The notes under the pieces were generated by a model. That model saw only the letters and a list, made by a program, of their open reading frames with translations, ran no database searches and was not told the DNA's origin. A stretch of 64,000 bases of DNA from Rhyacichthys aspro (Eukaryota; Chordata; Actinopteri; Gobiiformes; Rhyacichthyidae). Both the position numbers and the translations under genes were made by a program. This document shows positions 60,801 through 64,000 of the stretch, one piece after another. The DNA lies in assembly GCA_036850595.1 (NCBI GenBank), contig CM072160.1, positions 12,255,906 to 12,319,905 of the forward strand, given 5' to 3'. Position 1 is the first letter of the stretch. Each line of letters begins with the position of its first letter.

Positions 60801-63800
60801 TTCTGTTATCCTCTTGCCTCGTCATCTTTATTTATTTAATATGAATGAAGTGGTATAACATCGTACGCGACACACACACATGCAACCTGTGCATTCCTGC
60901 AGTGTGGGAGGCAGGTTGTAGAAGTCAGTGAAGGGAAACGAAAGAAGAGAGCTTTTCTTTTTCCACAGCGTCTTTCTTTCACTCTTTCTCCCCCTCTCCT
61001 CTCTTTTGTCTGCTAATTGACTCACCTACGCAGCCTCGCATACCTACCTGTACGCTGATACTGTTGTGTGCATGTATACACTCCTGCAGGCATGTGCGCG
61101 GACAGTTCAGATAACCTCGTTTCCTTATGGACGCAGCAGCGATTGTGTAGTTGAAGGCTTGAGCCGACTCACACGCCTCAAACACAAAGAGGGTTAATTC
61201 CATTAGGATTCGGAGCCTGTGTTTCGTGGAGATAAGTTCATAACTCGGGGGTAAACGTCTCAAGGGAAGCGCGTTTTAATGATTTCATTTGTGTGCAAAT
61301 TGGATTGAGAGTAGATGTGTTTTTTAATAAAGAGAAAAGAGGCAAAAGAAGCTTGATTTACATGATCAGTGTGAAATTACAGTGTGACTTTAGATGTCAT
61401 TGTGCGCCCTTGAATGAGCATTACAGGTATACGGTTATAAATACGCTGGTGTAATCACAGGAAATAGTTTTTCACACAGCACCGTCAATGTCATCCTCGC
61501 ATTGTGCCCTTCTGTCCACTGAGCTTTACACTTTACTTACATCACTGGTGCCCCATTAACACGATAATCCCAACTCTCCCCTGTCTATTTTCTGTTTACC
61601 AGCTTACGTGACTTTTGAAAAAAAGACTTTCATTGAAAAAGGCGGTGATATTATTATTTGGGTCATACTACATGGGTATTGACAACACAGAGGTGACAAA
61701 ACCACTCGTTATTGATGGTGCATGATTGATTTACATTTGTACAATACAAACCTCACCAAGATTTGGTGATTAGTAAAACAAGCACAAAACCTAGACTGGG
61801 TAGACTCGATTTAAAACCCCAAATCCTGTGTTTAAATCTGAAAAGAGAAAAGTATCATAAACACTGTTGTTATTTACATTTTATGATCATTTAATCTGTA
61901 GGTGGACCATTTAATCAGCATTCATCCTGTGTGAAAGCTGCTTTTGTTCATTTTTTCGTAACAAATTGGTCTTATCAGTAACGCATTGATGTGCAAATGG
62001 GTCAAAAATGATTTTCACAGTAACGTTTCAACTCAGTATCTCAAATAATACATTGCTCTGGGCTGTATTCCTTACGCCCCCAATACACAAAGCCCCTCAA
62101 AACTGTTTTCAAAATGAGGTCCTAAATATCTTCTTGCTCTTTGGAGTATACAAAATGGATTGATTTATTAAGCAACAGACATCTGAGAAACTACAGTAAA
62201 TACAAATATTCTGAAGCCTCTAACACTCTAGGGACAGACTATATTTTCTCACTCATGGAGCCTCTTTCACTTTCCGTGTATGTAAAGCATCCAGTGGCTA
62301 GACAAGGTAATTTCCTGCGGAAGTCAGAGGGAAAGCAGAGGGGGTGTGGTTGGTGGAGGGCAGTCAGTCTGGGTTGGGAAGGGGATAGATTAATGGCCAA
62401 AAGGTTAAAGTCGATATAAACACTGCAGAGAACCGCCAGTGAAGAAGAAGAAGGTGGTGGTTTGTGTGGAGGAAGGATGATCACACAGCAGGGCGCAGGT
62501 GTTTGGGTGGGGGCAAGGGAGTGCGTCATGACGACTTACTCATACTGCTGAGAACTCTGGGCGAAATCAGGCTGAAAAATGTCTGCCTGTTGTTTCTTGT
62601 TCAAAGAAGATAAAAAAGAAGCTGTTTAAATGCTGCATTCAACGGCATATAATCTTAAAGTCAGCGTCTAAGTTGATAGCAGGGCTAATGACTAGCTCAG
62701 GAGCCTGCTCTTGTTTAAAACCTCAGTATAGTTCACTTTGAGCCAATTAACCTGCTAGGACTGTCACGGTGCCGCAGCGAGAAGATGCTCAGAGGCAGCG
62801 ACAGTTTGGAAGTAAGACCGTGACATAGCGAGTCGGGGTGTAGCAGGAAAAGAAAAGTCTGATCCTCATTATGTCCAGATTGAGGAGACATATAATTACC
62901 CAGCTGGGGTCATGGGAGGGGTGAGTGGCTGCACACCGGGGGTCTCATTCTTTGTCTCATAATGTGTGTGCACCTGAGGGCAGGGAGATGTCGGGCATTG
63001 GCTTATATCCACTAAGACTTTTGAAATTCACAAATGAATCCACCGTAACATCATCATCCTTTGTTCTGATCGCTTCTTCTTTTGAGGACATTGATTTTTT
63101 TTTATTCGTTGTCACTGTCATTATACACTACCATTGTGTCAATAATGCAGTAATTGTGTTGACACAAAGCTGTTAAGATAGTCCTCTTTGGGGAGCGTCA
63201 GAGGCAGAAAACATTTTATCTTATTCTCCAGATGAGTGGAAAATCGATGTAGACAGATCCATTATTCTTTCTGACTCTATTCAGCCGTCTATTTAAGGCT
63301 ATACTCTCTTTAAATTGCATTTTCTACATGCACATTTTAGTCCTTGTCCTTTGCATAGTAATGGCATTGTTACTGTGGTTACCTCCACTGCTAATTTGTA
63401 GTTCAGGTGAGGTGTGAGGCGTCCAATCCAGCAAAGCCTCAGCTGCTGTCATGACAACTGTTTACATGCTTGTGTGTATGAGCATGAGCATGTGTTTGTT
63501 CATGTAAGAGGCTATAATTACCTCTGCTTTTCATTTGCAAGCAGGGTTGTATGATTATTTATGCAAGTTTTACTTAATGAATAGGTTGCAACCTTCCAAC
63601 CAAAAAGAGGATGAGGTATTTGATTACAAGTGAGGCTTTCTTGGATGGTGGCCATTGTGAAGTGCTTAGTTAAGAGGAACAAATGCTGTTGTTAAAATGA
63701 TGAATGCTGTATATGGGAAAATAGTTTGTGCAGTGTAATGGTGCGTACCTGTGTGCACTAACATGCCATGTGCGTGTCAGTGTGTGTGCATTAGTGTGAG

Positions 63801-64000
63801 GGGAAATTCCTCTCTCAGGGCTGGGAGTTCTTCCTGTCGTAGAGTTGTGTTTGTACAGCCTGGCTTTGCCGGGATATCCTACCCTGCCCATGTCTGAGAG
63901 AACGGTAGAGAATTGGAGCGACAGAGGCATGGTAGGGGGAAGAGGGGGCACTGAGAGGGGACGGTGGGTCGAGTCAGTGATTAGGAGCCACAAGAGGAGG
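57841..64000 (+). other. Intron 2 of the Jagged-like gene, running off the window
   Basis: The donor GTGAGT directly follows the MNNL exon. I looked for the short next Jagged exon (the family sequence after AWP, an LIVEAWD-like stretch) on the plus strand and did not find it, so this intron is at least 6.1 kb. A (CA)n run lies at 60459-60480. A stretch at about 61020-61320 has balanced, non-repetitive composition with TAAT-type homeobox cores and is a candidate conserved non-coding element. No other gene is supported. Confidence 0.55.
60459..60480. repeat. (CA)n microsatellite
   Basis: An uninterrupted run of about 11 CA units in intron 2 of the Jagged-like gene. Confidence 0.9.

Noticed and set aside
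1..64000. CRISPR arrays, prokaryotic operons or phage-like defence systems
   Set aside because: All genes are intron-bearing vertebrate genes (or, for the fucosyltransferase, an intronless vertebrate family). No regularly spaced repeats or bacterial gene content are present.

Overview
This window is vertebrate nuclear DNA, almost certainly from a ray-finned (teleost) fish. It is AT-rich, the genes are split by short GT-AG introns, microsatellites are scattered through it, and the encoded proteins are clear but diverged orthologues of human proteins. I rebuilt nine multi-exon genes (jag2-like only in part) and one intronless gene by joining exons at splice sites and checking that reading phase is kept. 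In the eight complete multi-exon genes the summed coding length is an exact multiple of three.

Layout: 1-4294 is non-genic. 4295-5416 (+) is an intronless alpha-1,3-fucosyltransferase. 9363-20276 (-) is a 14-exon EMI-domain collagen (col26a1). 20977-22764 (+) is srprb, tail-to-tail with wdr53 at 23461-24685 (-). 26297-27924 (+) is a NEU3-type sialidase. 28642-32540 (+) is a secreted latexin/RARRES1-family gene that interlocks with mitochondrial elongation factor gfm1 at 29361-35945 (-). 37861-45921 (+) is itpkc, 47618-49471 (-) is actmap (C19orf54) and 50330-51578 (+) is snrpa. From 54811 to beyond the right edge (+) are the first two coding exons of a Jagged-family Notch ligand, followed by more than 6 kb of intron.

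The genes do not form a pathway. They are mostly housekeeping genes (ER targeting, mitochondrial translation, splicing, actin maturation) beside glycan-processing, matrix and signalling genes. The trio itpkc-actmap-snrpa keeps the order and orientation of human 19q13.2. The overlap of gfm1 with a latexin/RARRES1 gene recalls the human GFM1-LXN locus at 3q25.

The most interesting sequence-level signal is in the snrpa 3' UTR (51720-51769). Two U1A-binding heptamers sit in a three-stem fold with two internal loops just upstream of the AATAAA, which is the architecture of the polyadenylation inhibition element by which human U1A represses its own mRNA. Other notable points are the exon-level interlocking of gfm1 with the latexin-family gene, a GC-AG intron in gfm1, and a (TG)n tract forming the 3' splice-site region of actmap intron 1. 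I found no CRISPR array, prokaryotic operon, tRNA or intact transposon, and no clear candidate for a new multi-gene system.
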